Source: Stemphylium vesicarium (Eukaryota > Ascomycota > Dothideomycetes > Pleosporales > Pleosporaceae). Taken from it: 64,000 nucleotides of DNA. Below are positions 19,956 to 30,375 of the stretch, piece by piece. The first letter of the stretch is position 1; the number at the start of each line of letters is the position of its first letter. Location of the stretch: contig QXCR01000012.1 in assembly GCA_004380135.1 (NCBI GenBank), positions 186,001 to 250,000 on the forward strand, given 5' to 3'. Made by a program: the position numbers and the translations under genes. The notes under the pieces were generated by a model. It saw only the letters and a list, made by a program, of their open reading frames with translations, did not search any database and was not told the origin of the DNA.

Positions 19956-20969
19956 ATGGATGTCTTCGAAAAGAAAACGCTCAAGACCTCTCGGGGCTAC
20001 ACATACACCTACTATACCTCCGCCGGCGACTCTTCCCTTCCAACCCTCTTCTTCCAACATGGCTGGCCCGATCACGCCGCAATGTGGCAAAACGTCGCGG
20101 GCCCTCTGCGCTCTCTGAACCACCCCATCATCATCCCGGACATGCTAGGCTACGACGGAACAGACAAGCCCACGGACCCCGAAGAGTTCAAGTTCGAATT
20201 CATGACAAAAGACATGATGGACATCCTCGATGCCGAAGGCGGCGCAAAGTGCATTTCCATCGGCCACGACTGGGGTTCCACTGCGGCATCACGCCTGTAC
20301 TGCTACTTCCCCGACCGGGTAGTCGGACTGGTGAACCTCAACGTGCCGTACAGTCCTCCTACGCGCAAGCCCTTTGATCTCGACACCGTCAACGCAATGA
20401 CAGAGAAGAATTTCGGGTACCCAGTCTTCGCGTACTGGCACCTTTTCACCGAGCCTGATGGCCCAGCTGTGCTCAAGGGTGATCTCGACCGCTTGTTCGC
20501 CTTGCTGCACGGAGAAGGTGACGCCATGAAAAGGTTCTTCTGTGTGCCAGGCGCCATGCGTGGTGCCCTCGAGCACAAGACAAATCCCGACGTGTCCGTT
20601 CGAGCATATGCCCGGGACCCAGCGTTCAAGAAGGACTTCGTCGATCGTATGAGCCGCGACGGCTTCGAGGCACCGCAGTGCTGGTACAAGGCCATGGTTT
20701 TCGGCCCTCAGCATGAAAGCGACAAAAAGCTTCCTGAGAGCAGGGATAAAGTCAACGTCCCTACTTTGTACATTGGGTGTAAGCAAGATTACGTTTGCAG
20801 ACCGGAGACTATGTATCCGAGTATCCAGGCGGGGTTACTGCCGCATCTGGAACAGGCGGAAATGGTGGACGCGGCGCATTGGGGTGTGTATGAGAAGCCA
20901 CAGGAGATTGTGAATAGGATGGAGGCTTGGTTGAAGAAGACATATGGCAAGTCTGGAGGAAACTTGTAG
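19956..20969 (+). CDS. Epoxide hydrolase (alpha/beta hydrolase, Asp nucleophile)
   Basis: This is a 337-aa intronless protein. The oxyanion motif H35-G-W-P (FFQHGWPDH) and the nucleophile elbow G103-H-D105-W-G-S identify an epoxide hydrolase rather than an esterase, because an aspartate replaces serine. The charge-relay acid is D278 (CKQDYV) and the base is H308 (AAHWGVYEKP). Lid tyrosines that activate the epoxide oxygen are likely Y160 (VFAYWHL) and Y244 (CWYKAM). The reaction is hydrolysis of epoxides to vicinal diols through a covalent ester intermediate. No targeting signal, so probably cytosolic. Likely roles are detoxification or secondary metabolite tailoring. A TATA box sits 76 bp upstream. 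Confidence 0.88.
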   Translation: MDVFEKKTLKTSRGYTYTYYTSAGDSSLPTLFFQHGWPDHAAMWQNVAGPLRSLNHPIIIPDMLGYDGTDKPTDPEEFKFEFMTKDMMDILDAEGGAKCISIGHDWGSTAASRLYCYFPDRVVGLVNLNVPYSPPTRKPFDLDTVNAMTEKNFGYPVFAYWHLFTEPDGPAVLKGDLDRLFALLHGEGDAMKRFFCVPGAMRGALEHKTNPDVSVRAYARDPAFKKDFVDRMSRDGFEAPQCWYKAMVFGPQHESDKKLPESRDKVNVPTLYIGCKQDYVCRPETMYPSIQAGLLPHLEQAEMVDAAHWGVYEKPQEIVNRMEAWLKKTYGKSGGNL

Positions 20970-21214
20970 GATAGGAAGGACATAAATTGAATGTAAAAAT
21001 GGCTCGACCTTACTGAATGATACGTATTTCACAAAGAATTCAAGGGTGTAAGAGAAGAAGACGTAAAAAGCTGTTTGTGTGAGTGCAAAACAACACCGTT
21101 TAAGTAGCATAAACGGAGGTTGCGTCAGGTACCACACACGAGGAGAACCCCAAGCGCGTTCATACCAAAATCCAAAATCAAGGTAACAGCATTAGATTCA
21201 ATACATCACCGCCA

Positions 21215-24175
21215 CTACATAGCAGCAACATGATTCGCAGGAAATAGCTTCCCAACCCCACAGTAAACACCCCAATACCAATCCCCATTAATATCAGCCG
21301 CTTCTCTAATCTCCGCGCCTCGCGGGAACGACAGCTCGTCATCCACCCCCTCATCAGGCAGGTATCCCCAGCGCGCCAGCAGTCTCAATCCGATCCCACC
21401 ATCCGGCGGATACCGCTGTATCCGCATCATCTCTTCCTCCTTAAGCGCGTAGCCGCCTACAAGGTCGCGAACGACCATGCGCCGTTGTGCACCGTCGCGG
21501 TCTTCGAAACCGACAATGTACATGCGATGGCCGCGGAGACATTTGCGCCATCCGTTTACACCGTCTTCTTTTGCGATGCGACCACTGACCACGAGCTTAT
21601 GGTAGCAGCTCATGCATATGTCGTAGTCGCCGGCGTTGCATTTCAGACAGTGGTACCGCGTGTTGGAGGGCGGGATGGGATACCGGCATACGTTGCACAA
21701 GGTGGTGAAGGTGAGAGGACGGAATATTGTATTGGCGATGGTGAAGAAGCCGGGACCTCGCATAAGAGATGCTGATTTTGGCGTGAGCGGGGGTGTTGTG
21801 GGCGTCGTATCGTGATCTGGTGGCGCAAGATGTGAGTCCTGGCGAGGCGTTGTTGGAGCAGATGGTGTCGTGTCGGTGATGGTTTGTGCTTCCCTGGTTT
21901 TCCTGGCGACTGGAACCAGAGGGTGTGTACAATGGCGCCCTTGATTGACGCAGTCATTGCAATATCCCCAGTCGCCCTCGTTGCAGTAATCGCATTTCCA
22001 GTAACATGCATTTGCAAATGCTTTACACATTTCGCAAAAGGCACCAACTTCTACTCTTTGCTTGGGATCGTCTTCGCTCATTAGCACATGTGGCGGAGTG
22101 CTTGATTCTGTAAGTGGTGTCATGGGTCTGCGATACCGATGACCAATTAGGATATGAGGATGCTCGTGGTTGGGCGGATAGCCTCCTTCGGGTGCTTCTC
22201 GCTCGTAGCGCGGCCAGGCAGTCCATCCAAAGCCGAACCAATGCTTACATCCCTTACCGAGGCGGTAGCAGCGAACGCAGATGTTATACTCTCCATTGTC
22301 ACAGCGCCCGCAGTTATAGTGAAGTTCATACTGGATGTCGCTCTTGCCACAGTGCTGGCACGCGATGTTTGGCTCTGTATACAGAATTGGCGCAATCGAA
22401 GACGATGCCGAAGTTTGCCTGGACCGCGGCTCTTGAACTGTCGGATCTGTCGTGGAACGAGAAACCGGAGGTGATGACACTCTCGGCGGAGTGCCACTAT
22501 TCGAAGAGCATGGTAATGTGGCTCGAGTGGGGTCGGTCGTACGTCGAGATGTCGGAGGCAGAAAAGGTGTGAGGGCAGGAGTCGAAGAAGACGGGGCTAC
22601 GGCTGGAGTCCCCACTGTAGCCAAAGAGCTCGTCGGACTACCACGACCAGGTAGGTTGAAGCCTAGGCCTTGAGGCGAACCCGGGTTTGAGCTTGTATTA
22701 GATGTAACACTGTTACGGAACTGCTGACGCGCATCAAGTCTGCTTCGTTGTTGATTGTCGGACTGGCGGCGTCGCGCTGGAGGTGCCGTATCGGAAGCCG
22801 ACCCTCGCTCACTGCCGCTATTATTTTGCGAATTTGCTGGGAGCACGCCGGGAGCGGGTCGCTCCGCCCTTCTAGCTGAGCGCGAACTTCCTTGACTTGA
22901 TGATCGTTGACGCGGTGCTCGCCCACCCCGATTTGCAGCATCGATGAGTCCTGGCCTGGATATCGGCGGGCGTACCGTAGCCTGAGGTGTAGATGTGCCG
23001 CTTTGCGATCGACTATGACCCCTCCTACGCGATGCATCCTCTTCGCGAAGAAGAGGACTGCGCAGCGGCTGGGGCACGAGCGACGTAGAGGAGGTTGAAA
23101 GTCCTTCCCTCGCAAGGCGTTCCCTCCTCTCCCTCCGTTCACGCTGTCTCTCAGCATGTCTTTCTGCTTGTCGGCGTCGCACCGCTTCGGCAATCCTCTC
23201 CGTAATTTCTTCCTCCTGTGCAGTGCCAATCTGATTCAAATCGAACCCCTCAGACACGAGCTCTTCCAGCACTTGCCGTACGAGATCTTCGTCCACATCC
23301 TCAGTGTCCAGATCAGACGAGCTGAGCAAAGAGCGCAGGCTTGACTGGTGCTCGATGGCTCTGGGCGGTATGACGACCCTCGCTGGCGAAGCACCTGATG
23401 GGTTCCGGCTGGCCGACGGCCTTTCGTCCCGACTCCTATGAGATTCCCTACTCATAGCGCGACTCGTGGTTCGGCTCCGCTCTCTCCTTCTACGTTCTCT
23501 AGGCGGCCCTAGATTGTTGCTGCTGCTACCCGGAATGCCCGCATCTCTCAAGCTCAGCTGCTGGGCCTCCTCCAACATGCGCTGATCAACGTCATCGCGC
23601 TCGTCTCGTCGTCTGAGCTTCGGCAGCACATTGTCACCGGGCCTATACTTGTTTCGGTCCGTCTGTTTCTCTTCCTCGTTCTTGCCTCTTTCAGGGTTGG
23701 ATTTTATGAATATGTCGAGGAGTGTAGTGACGGTCGCATTGGGCTGCGTGGTGCGCACCGAGGCGCGACATGACGGGCAGGTATATGGATGTATCGACGT
23801 CGCGGTCGAAGCTTGGAAAGCGAACCATTCTTTGAGACAGGCGCCGCAGAAGGTGTGGAGGCAATCGAGAAGCGTAAGCGGCTGGTAGAGAAGGTCGGTA
23901 CAGATCTGAGCATGGCGCAGTCAGCAGGCGCATCCTCGTAGCTGAGCGGGGTCGCAAGAACCTTGGGAGGAGCGACCCAGCGTTTATACTCTTTGGTTTT
24001 TCATGGTTTCCGACGTCTTCTTTGGCAAATCCTAGACCTTATTCCAGCTCCGCCGCCCTTTCGCAGCCCGCCCCCACCTCCGCATCACCACGAAACCTGG
24101 ACCTCGACTTACCGAGCACGTTAATTCCTTCTCAAGATCGCCCTGAACTCCGCCAGCGCGCTCGCCCTCAGCCAT
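21215..24175 (-). CDS. RING E3 ligase with C-terminal zinc fingers and SH3 domain
   Basis: Exons are complement(24113..24175) and complement(21215..23905), 917 aa. The 207-nt intron (GTAAGT...TCAG) splits the RING: exon 1 ends ELTCS and exon 2 begins ICTDLL. The C3HC4 RING is C20-x2-C23-x12-C36-x-H38-x2-C41-x2-C44, then TCPSC, typical of ubiquitin E3s. Residues about 85-530 are Arg/Ser/Pro-rich and disordered. Three Cys-rich ZZ-like modules follow, at about 536 (CQHCGKSD to GRCDNGEYNICVRC), about 644 (CEMCKAFANACYWKC to CNEGDWGYC) and about 759 (CNVCRYPIPPSNTRYHC to CNAGDYDICMSC). An SH3-type domain ends the protein (LLARWGYLPDEGVDDELSF to GVYCGVGKLFPANHVA, about 864-914). The order recalls fungal CHFR-like E3s, but no FHA domain is present. 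Substrate unknown. Confidence 0.88.
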
Positions 24176-24874
24176 TTTTCGTCGCAAACGTAATGTAGTC
24201 AAGGCTCGTCATCAGCTACGAGGTTGCAGTAGGTCTAGCTAGCTAGCTGGCTGAGCTGTGTGCGGTCAGCGACTCGATGCAACCATGCACTTGGCAAGGC
24301 ACTGACTTGGGAGAGGCGTGTCATAGGCTGCCAGCGCATCTGCCATCCCCGAAGACGTAACAATTCAGGTACATCAAGTCACCGGTCTTCTGCATCCCCA
24401 TGTGGGCTACCGCAGAGAGGGGACGACCCTTCGAGTCGGTACGTCACGCGACTTGGTGTCATGCTTAGCCGACGTGTCTAGAGCCACAACGTCGGTGAGA
24501 GACGGCGACATACGCGGATTGAGCCACACTTGCCCATTTCACGAGCAGTGCAGAAGACAGTGCTCCAGATATTTATCCATAACCCACAAAAACTACAGAC
24601 TTGTCGTACTTTTGTCGCTTGGTAAGACCCACCCCTGGCGGCCCGTCAAGCTTTCTAGCCCTGTCGCAGATGACATTTTGTGCATCGTTTCGATTGTACT
24701 ACGGCGGTGGGCAACCAACCCTTGATCAAAGCACACCCGACACACATCCAATCCTCCGGGTCGTGCCGTGGATAAGTCATCTGGAGATATCAAATATCCA
24801 GATCTTCAGCCCTAGCATATTTTCCCTGGAATGTGCGGGCGCCACAGATTGTCTAATCCGAAGACGTGGTGATA
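24176..24874. other. Intergenic region between two minus-strand genes
   Basis: This is 699 bp upstream of the RING gene and downstream of the MFS gene. A short GCTA run (CTAGCTAGCTAGCTGG near 24235) is the only repetitive sequence. No gene is seen. Confidence 0.4.
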
Positions 24875-26690
24875 CTACTCCTTCTTCACGCCAATCTTTC
24901 CCGCCTTCCTCAGTCCCACCATTGCAATGATCGGGACAAGAATCATATACGCAAACATGAGCCAATAGCTTGCTCTGAATCCCTTCAGTACAGCGGCCTC
25001 GTCCTGATCTTCAAAAGCATCACCTCCATGTCCACCCCCCTTACCGCTCCCACCAGCTTGGCTTTGAACGCCCAATGCCACAACCTGGCAACTACCCATA
25101 CCCAAGCTCGTACCAAATTGGGCGACTGTGTTGAACACTGCACCAGCCAGGGCCTGCGTCTTCTCAGGGAAACTGTCACTAACGACAATGAGACCGACAG
25201 TAAAGAGCACATCTCCGGCGAATGGGGCAAAGATTTGTGCCCAGAAGATGAGTTTCCAGTATGTCCATGCAGGGGGCACGACGGCCATGAAGAGTGGCGA
25301 AAGCGCACAGATGAGTGCTGAGCCAGCAACGAGGTAGCGGGCGGGGATGCGGTGGACGAAGAGACCCATGACGATGTTGAGGAGAACGCCGGTCGTGAGG
25401 TTGGGGAGAAGGTAAAGAGATGTGGTGAGTGTGGAGGCGTGTTGAACTTCTTGGAAGCTATTGCCATGTCAGCCATCAGTTCACGCTGAAATGAGGATGC
25501 CAAGGTATTTCGACGTGACGGTACGAAGAAAGGATGGGCTGCTTACTATAGAGAAGAGAAAAGCTCGATCGAGTTGCAGACGCCATAGGCTAGTGCGACC
25601 ATGATACAGGTACTAGTGAAGGGATGGCTTTTCCAGAGCTTGTTGGGGACGAGAGCTGGTTGTCCAGTACGCTCGCGATAGTGCATCCATGCCGGGAAGG
25701 CGAGCAAAAGCACGATACTGACGGCGAGAAGAGATGCCGTCAATGCTGAGCGGACGCTCGTAAGATCTGCGCTGATGATGCTAAAAGCTGTCAGCAAACA
25801 GGGACGGATCCTCCATGGAAGGTCTCGACTCACGCTAGAACATAGGAAAGAAGAGCCAAACCACCGCTGGAAATCAAACCTCCGATCCAGTCAATCTCCC
25901 TGCCGACCCGCTTCACCAACGTAAGCAGACCATCTGTGTTCTGAGACGGCATGCTCGGTAACGCCCAGTAGGCACCAATAGCGACAGCCAGTGTGCATCC
26001 TCCAGCCAAGTAGAAGCCCGACCGCCATCCAGCTGTCTCTATCATAACACCACTGAGAACAAGTCCGACGGCAAATCCAAGCGGTTGACTGAACCCGAGG
26101 CACGCGAACCCCAAGTTTCTGGCCCTCCCGGTTGGAACAGCTCCTGTGATGATGGCGACGGAGGCAGGCAGATGCATGGCCAGAGCAATACCTTGGAGAG
26201 CGCGGAATACAACCAGCTGGATGCCCGTTTGCGCGAAGCCGCAAGCCAGGGCCAGAATACCAAGAAGTGTGATACCGACTAGTTCGACAGGTTTTGGACC
26301 GACAATGTCAGCAATGGAGCCCGCGATGAGCAATGCAGCGCCTGAAGTCAGGCCGTAGACGGACGACGGCCATAGGTAGAGCGAACGCTCAAGAGACAGG
26401 GAGCGTGCAATCACTGGAAGACCGACCGTGATGAGGCCGTTGGTAAAGCTTGCTGTGAAGCCTACGAAGGATGGCGTGAAGATTGTGAGGAAGGTGCGCA
26501 GGGTCGACGGTTTCGCAGTTGACTCTGAAGGTGGCATGGACGATTCGGCGTCGGACGCTCCATGGCTACACGTAGCATAGGTTCTTTCGTCAGAAGTCCT
26601 GAATGGAGGAAAGGGAGTACTAGGACCATCTGCCTTCAGTATGATCTGGGGTTCGAGGACCTCCGTCGCGGTCTCCGTTTGGGTGGCCAT
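24875..26690 (-). CDS. MFS transporter, DHA (drug:H+ antiporter) type
   Basis: Exons are complement(25834..26690), complement(25547..25780) and complement(24875..25457), 557 aa. The introns are 53 nt (GTGAGT...TTTTAG, with GCTGAC branch) and 89 nt (GTAAGC...AATAG, with GCTGAC branch). Splicing restores SYVLA-IISADL and FSSLY-FQEVQHAS, the latter a very typical MFS segment. The ATG at 26690 gives MATQTETATEVLEP; the ORF upstream begins with TTG. The cytosolic N-terminus is about 75 residues. Helices then follow from FLTIFTPSFVGFTASF on, with a motif-A-like loop (GSIADIVGPKPVELVG) and the antiporter motif C (GFSQPLGFAVGLVLSG). Probably a plasma-membrane efflux pump for toxins or metabolites, inferred from the family. 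A TATA box is upstream. Confidence 0.88.
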
Positions 26691-27697
26691 TTTGCTGTCT
26701 TGACCGTGTATCAAGTACTAATACAGACGTATATGGGAGAGCTACGAAAACGAAGTTCACATTTTATATAGATAATTACTTGAGTTTTCCCAGCGGCAGT
26801 TTGCCCGAGAACCAAACTCTCCGATGACTCTATGGCTAGTCACGCCCTACCGTCGATCACATGTCAAAACTCCTTGGTCTAGTGCTCAAATACGAGGCAA
26901 GAAAGAAAAAATTGGCTACAACTGTAGGAGAATGACTGCAACGCTGCCAATTCGACATTGTATGCGTCCAGATACACTATTTGACTCTTGGCATGAACCC
27001 CAGCTCTGTTCAGATGGGTGGTCGCAGGCCAAGGGGAAACATAGGCAGAGAATCTCGCCTTTTCCCGCAGACCCTCGCACCAGCTAACTAATGTAAAGTC
27101 GACAGTAGCGCAAATGCGCGCAATGGTACGGGCAGCGAGTGTGGGGCTTCCGCAGAGGCCCCGAATGCTGCTGCAGGGTGCAATAGGCCGCCGTAGCTAC
27201 GACACATTGCGAAAGAGCGGTCGCAGACGCCAACAACACCGAAACCCTCTCAACGGTTTCAGCAGCCGCAATTGTAATTGGCAAATTGTACCTGCATGGA
27301 GTACTTGAGCCGCGGTCTAGGCGCATACTGCGAATCAATTACTGGTTGCCGCGTGGCAATGGTGCTGCAGGGAACGTGCTGTTGCTGCATCAACCGTTTG
27401 TTTGGGGGTCGATGTGACGTCGGCTGCTAGCTTCCCCAACCTCCTCCTAACCACCTGCATTTGTAGCTTTTACCAGCCACACCGCTCTACCCAGCGGGAT
27501 TTCAACCAAACCAAAGGTCGTAGGGGACATCTCTCGACTTTCCATAAACTACACCTACTCATTATTCTTTTTGTCATCGACTAGAACGAAGCCTGACTAT
27601 TTCGTTGCCAGTTGCATTCGCTATTCTTCGAATCGAACCGACAACTGCATTGTAGTGCATCGGTGAGAACACACCAACACTACCGCACTCGCCCATC
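26691..27697. other. Divergent intergenic region
   Basis: This is about 1 kb between the MFS gene (minus) and the 572-aa membrane protein gene (plus). Besides the TATA box at 26761-26770 nothing is recognisable. Short ORFs at 26824-27087 and 27084-27338 look random. Confidence 0.4.
26761..26770 (-). promoter_or_regulatory. TATA box of the MFS transporter gene
   Basis: The minus strand reads TATATAAAAT about 70-80 bp upstream of the MFS ATG, a good position for a TATA element of an inducible gene. Confidence 0.5.
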
Positions 27698-29416
27698 ATG
27701 GCGCCTCATCCCGAGATCGTGGTCGATGAACGGGCAGTCTCACCTAGGGCTATGAGGGCTTTCGAGCTCGCAAAGTCCATGGTCAAGCGTGATGGCGAGG
27801 AGCCATACAAGTCTCTTGCCTCCGCTGGAGCCAAACCACCCAGCGCTCTTGCTGGCCCTGGCTACCAAGCTCTCTTCGCTCTCATCGGTATTGGAATGGC
27901 ACTTTTGGCTATCTGGTTCTTCTTCTGGGCCAAGAATGGTGGTTTCAAATGGCGTGACAACGATTGGGAGGACTACAAATCTACAGTGCTACGACGCAAG
28001 GGACCGGACGGAAAGACACTCTCCAATGCTACTAAGAGCACAAGGCTCGGAGGTGGCAGTGTTGTACACGGCGGCAGCTACTTTGGTGCTCAGAGTGAAC
28101 TCAACTACACCGACGAGGCTGGCACAGAGGTTACTACAAGCACATACCGCGACGCTGAAAGAGGTGAAGGCGGACTACGTGGAGGAGATGGAAGAAAGCA
28201 CAAGAAGCACCGCCGCGACCACACCAACGACTACAACGACCCTGAGCTACGTCAGTACCGCGAGGAGAAGGCTGCCCGTGTGGGCGGTCTGAACCGCGTC
28301 GGCGACGGCAAGTACACCGACTACTCTGGCTCCCAACCCTCTGAAGTCGGTAGCTCTCACGTCTCCAGCCAAGCGCCACTCGTCAAGAAAGAAGCCAAAG
28401 AAGCCAAAGACCCCAAGAAGGAAGCCAAAGCCAAGGAACAACGTGCCAAAGAACGCATGCGCAAGGCCAAGGCCGCCGAAAAGGAAGCCGCAAAGAAAGC
28501 CGCCGCCGAAGAGAAAGCCCGCAAAGACGAACAAAAAGCCGAAGCCAAACGCGCAAAGGAAGAGCAAAAGCGATCCAAGAAGCACGGCGGCGCCCCCTCT
28601 GAAGCCCCCGAAATGGCCGAAGTCAACCGTCCCATGATCGAGTACAAATCGCCTCAATCAGACGCAGGATACACACGCGCAGACACTGAATACACCGCTC
28701 CGTCCGACATTGGCACACCAACCCGCGCTTCAACCAGGCAGAAGAAGGGACCCTCGGGCCCGCGTCGTGCTCCCCCCTCGGCCGCCTACTCCTTCACCAC
28801 CGGCGACGACGACACCGCTACCGTCTACACGGGCGTCTACACCAACGACTTCGCCGACGTACCCGCACCCAAACCCGCACCCGCCCCAGCTCCCGCAAAG
28901 ACACATCGTTCGGCCCCACGAACTGAACGCACTGCTCCCTCCGACGCAGGCGAATCAAGCTACTACTCCGACTACCGCCCTAACGCCGACCCCTCCCTCT
29001 ACACAGACCCCAACAAGCACGCGCCGCGTTCCCGCTCCGCCCGCCCCTCGCAGGACAAAGACCGCGCCTCGCGATCCAGCCGCCCGGCCTCGTCGTCACG
29101 GCCCCGTCCCTCGGGCTCCCGCTCCCGTCCTACGTCCGAGTCGCCGCGCAAACAGCACCGCTCGTCGCGGCCTGCGCCCCCGCCTTCTGACATTTTCACT
29201 ACCACCAACGGCGATTCTCAGGGCCATATGAGCTATCCGTGCCATATCCCTGGTTTGAGCCAGGCGGGTAGTGTGCATCCTATGGAGAGCGTGTCGCAGG
29301 TTGGTGCGCCGTCGAATGCGAGGCGCGAGAGGGGGGGTCGCGATGTCATGGATGGGTATAGGAGGGGTGGTGTGAGAGCTGTTGGAAGGAGGGACAGTTT
29401 GAGCGACAGTGATTAA
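27698..29416 (+). CDS. Single-pass membrane protein with long charged tail
   Basis: This is a 572-aa intronless protein I cannot name. Residues 1-52 are hydrophilic. One clear transmembrane helix spans about 55-78 (YQALFALIGIGMALLAIWFF), followed by a Trp/Lys-rich juxtamembrane segment (FKWRDNDWEDYKSTVLRRKG). Residues 100-225 are Gly/Tyr/His-rich. Residues about 228-300 form a Lys/Ala/Glu-rich helical or coiled-coil block (EAKAKEQRAKERMRKAKAAE). The C-terminal half is Pro/Ser/Thr/Arg-rich and disordered. There is no signal peptide, so the topology is probably type I or III with a short N-terminus. It looks conserved among ascomycetes. The tail could be a cytosolic scaffold, which is inference only. 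Confidence 0.75.
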   Translation: MAPHPEIVVDERAVSPRAMRAFELAKSMVKRDGEEPYKSLASAGAKPPSALAGPGYQALFALIGIGMALLAIWFFFWAKNGGFKWRDNDWEDYKSTVLRRKGPDGKTLSNATKSTRLGGGSVVHGGSYFGAQSELNYTDEAGTEVTTSTYRDAERGEGGLRGGDGRKHKKHRRDHTNDYNDPELRQYREEKAARVGGLNRVGDGKYTDYSGSQPSEVGSSHVSSQAPLVKKEAKEAKDPKKEAKAKEQRAKERMRKAKAAEKEAAKKAAAEEKARKDEQKAEAKRAKEEQKRSKKHGGAPSEAPEMAEVNRPMIEYKSPQSDAGYTRADTEYTAPSDIGTPTRASTRQKKGPSGPRRAPPSAAYSFTTGDDDTATVYTGVYTNDFADVPAPKPAPAPAPAKTHRSAPRTERTAPSDAGESSYYSDYRPNADPSLYTDPNKHAPRSRSARPSQDKDRASRSSRPASSSRPRPSGSRSRPTSESPRKQHRSSRPAPPPSDIFTTTNGDSQGHMSYPCHIPGLSQAGSVHPMESVSQVGAPSNARRERGGRDVMDGYRRGGVRAVGRRDSLSDSD

Positions 29417-30375
29417 ATGTGCCGGCTCTTCATTTTAATGTTTTGGCGTTTTTTTTTTTGGTATGATTCATAGAGCGACTTCTTCTTCTGCTCTTTTTTT
29501 TTTTCTTGTGTAGCGTTTGCCTTGGGCGTTTCCGTTTCGTGTTCAACGAGGATGGGATTGATGGATACCACAGTGATGGAATGGGAATGATGATGATGGG
29601 AAGATTTGAAATAGGAACGAGTCACGGGAATCATGTATGTAGTTACACAAATCAAATCACACGACAATGGACATGCGACGAAAACACCCAGTCATGCCTT
29701 CTCACATGAGTGCACAATCGATCAAATATTGCCTCTGTTCAAGAGTCCACAGACGAAGCAAGGAAGTAAGGTGGGTATATCAGATTCCCAGTAATTTCCA
29801 TCGAGATACAGGATGGTGCAGACTAAAGCAGAAGACTGATTGACTGACTACATGAGAGCTTCGAAAGGGAAAGACACAAGGAAGAAAGATGTTTCCCCAG
29901 AGCAGGCCTTCCTTCCTCCGAATGATGAAGGAGAAAAGCGGAAACATGATTTGTGGTGGTTCGTAAAAGCTACATACACAGGCATTAACCTCGTTCCAGG
30001 TCAACTGGACTCTTCTACCCTCTCCTGATTTACTGCGAATCCGGCGGGGTGAGTCTGCGAGGAATGATGGCGTGGGGGGTTGAGATATTGGTACATGGAT
30101 GTCGTGTGTCGTAAAGAGTGTGAAATGATAAGATGGAGAGCATGTGATGAGATGTCGTGGGGGTGGAGTGTGTTTGGTCGTGGTGATTCGTGGTGATTCG
30201 TGATGGTGGACGACGAATTTGCGTGTTGTGGTCGCCTTCAAGGGTGCTTGGAGGTGTCTATGACCTCTGGTTTAGCGCGGTATCCCGCTCTCTTGGGAAT
30301 TGCGCATATGCGGCTTGCTAGCCTGTCGTGCCAGAGTCGCCACGAAAGTAACGGCGAAGGTCCGAAACAAACAAT
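29417..30375. other. Convergent intergenic region
   Basis: This is 959 bp between two convergent 3' ends. It contains poly-T runs (29450-29460, 29496-29506) and short direct repeats (GTGGTGATTCGTGGTGATTC near 30178). No gene is seen. Confidence 0.45.

Noticed and set aside
27620..27650. TTCGAATCGAACC, resembling a tRNA T-arm on the minus strand
   Set aside because: No D arm, anticodon arm or acceptor stem could be placed around it.
28247..28657. Gly/Phe-rich minus-strand ORF
   Set aside because: Antisense shadow of the Lys/Ala/Glu block in the membrane protein gene.
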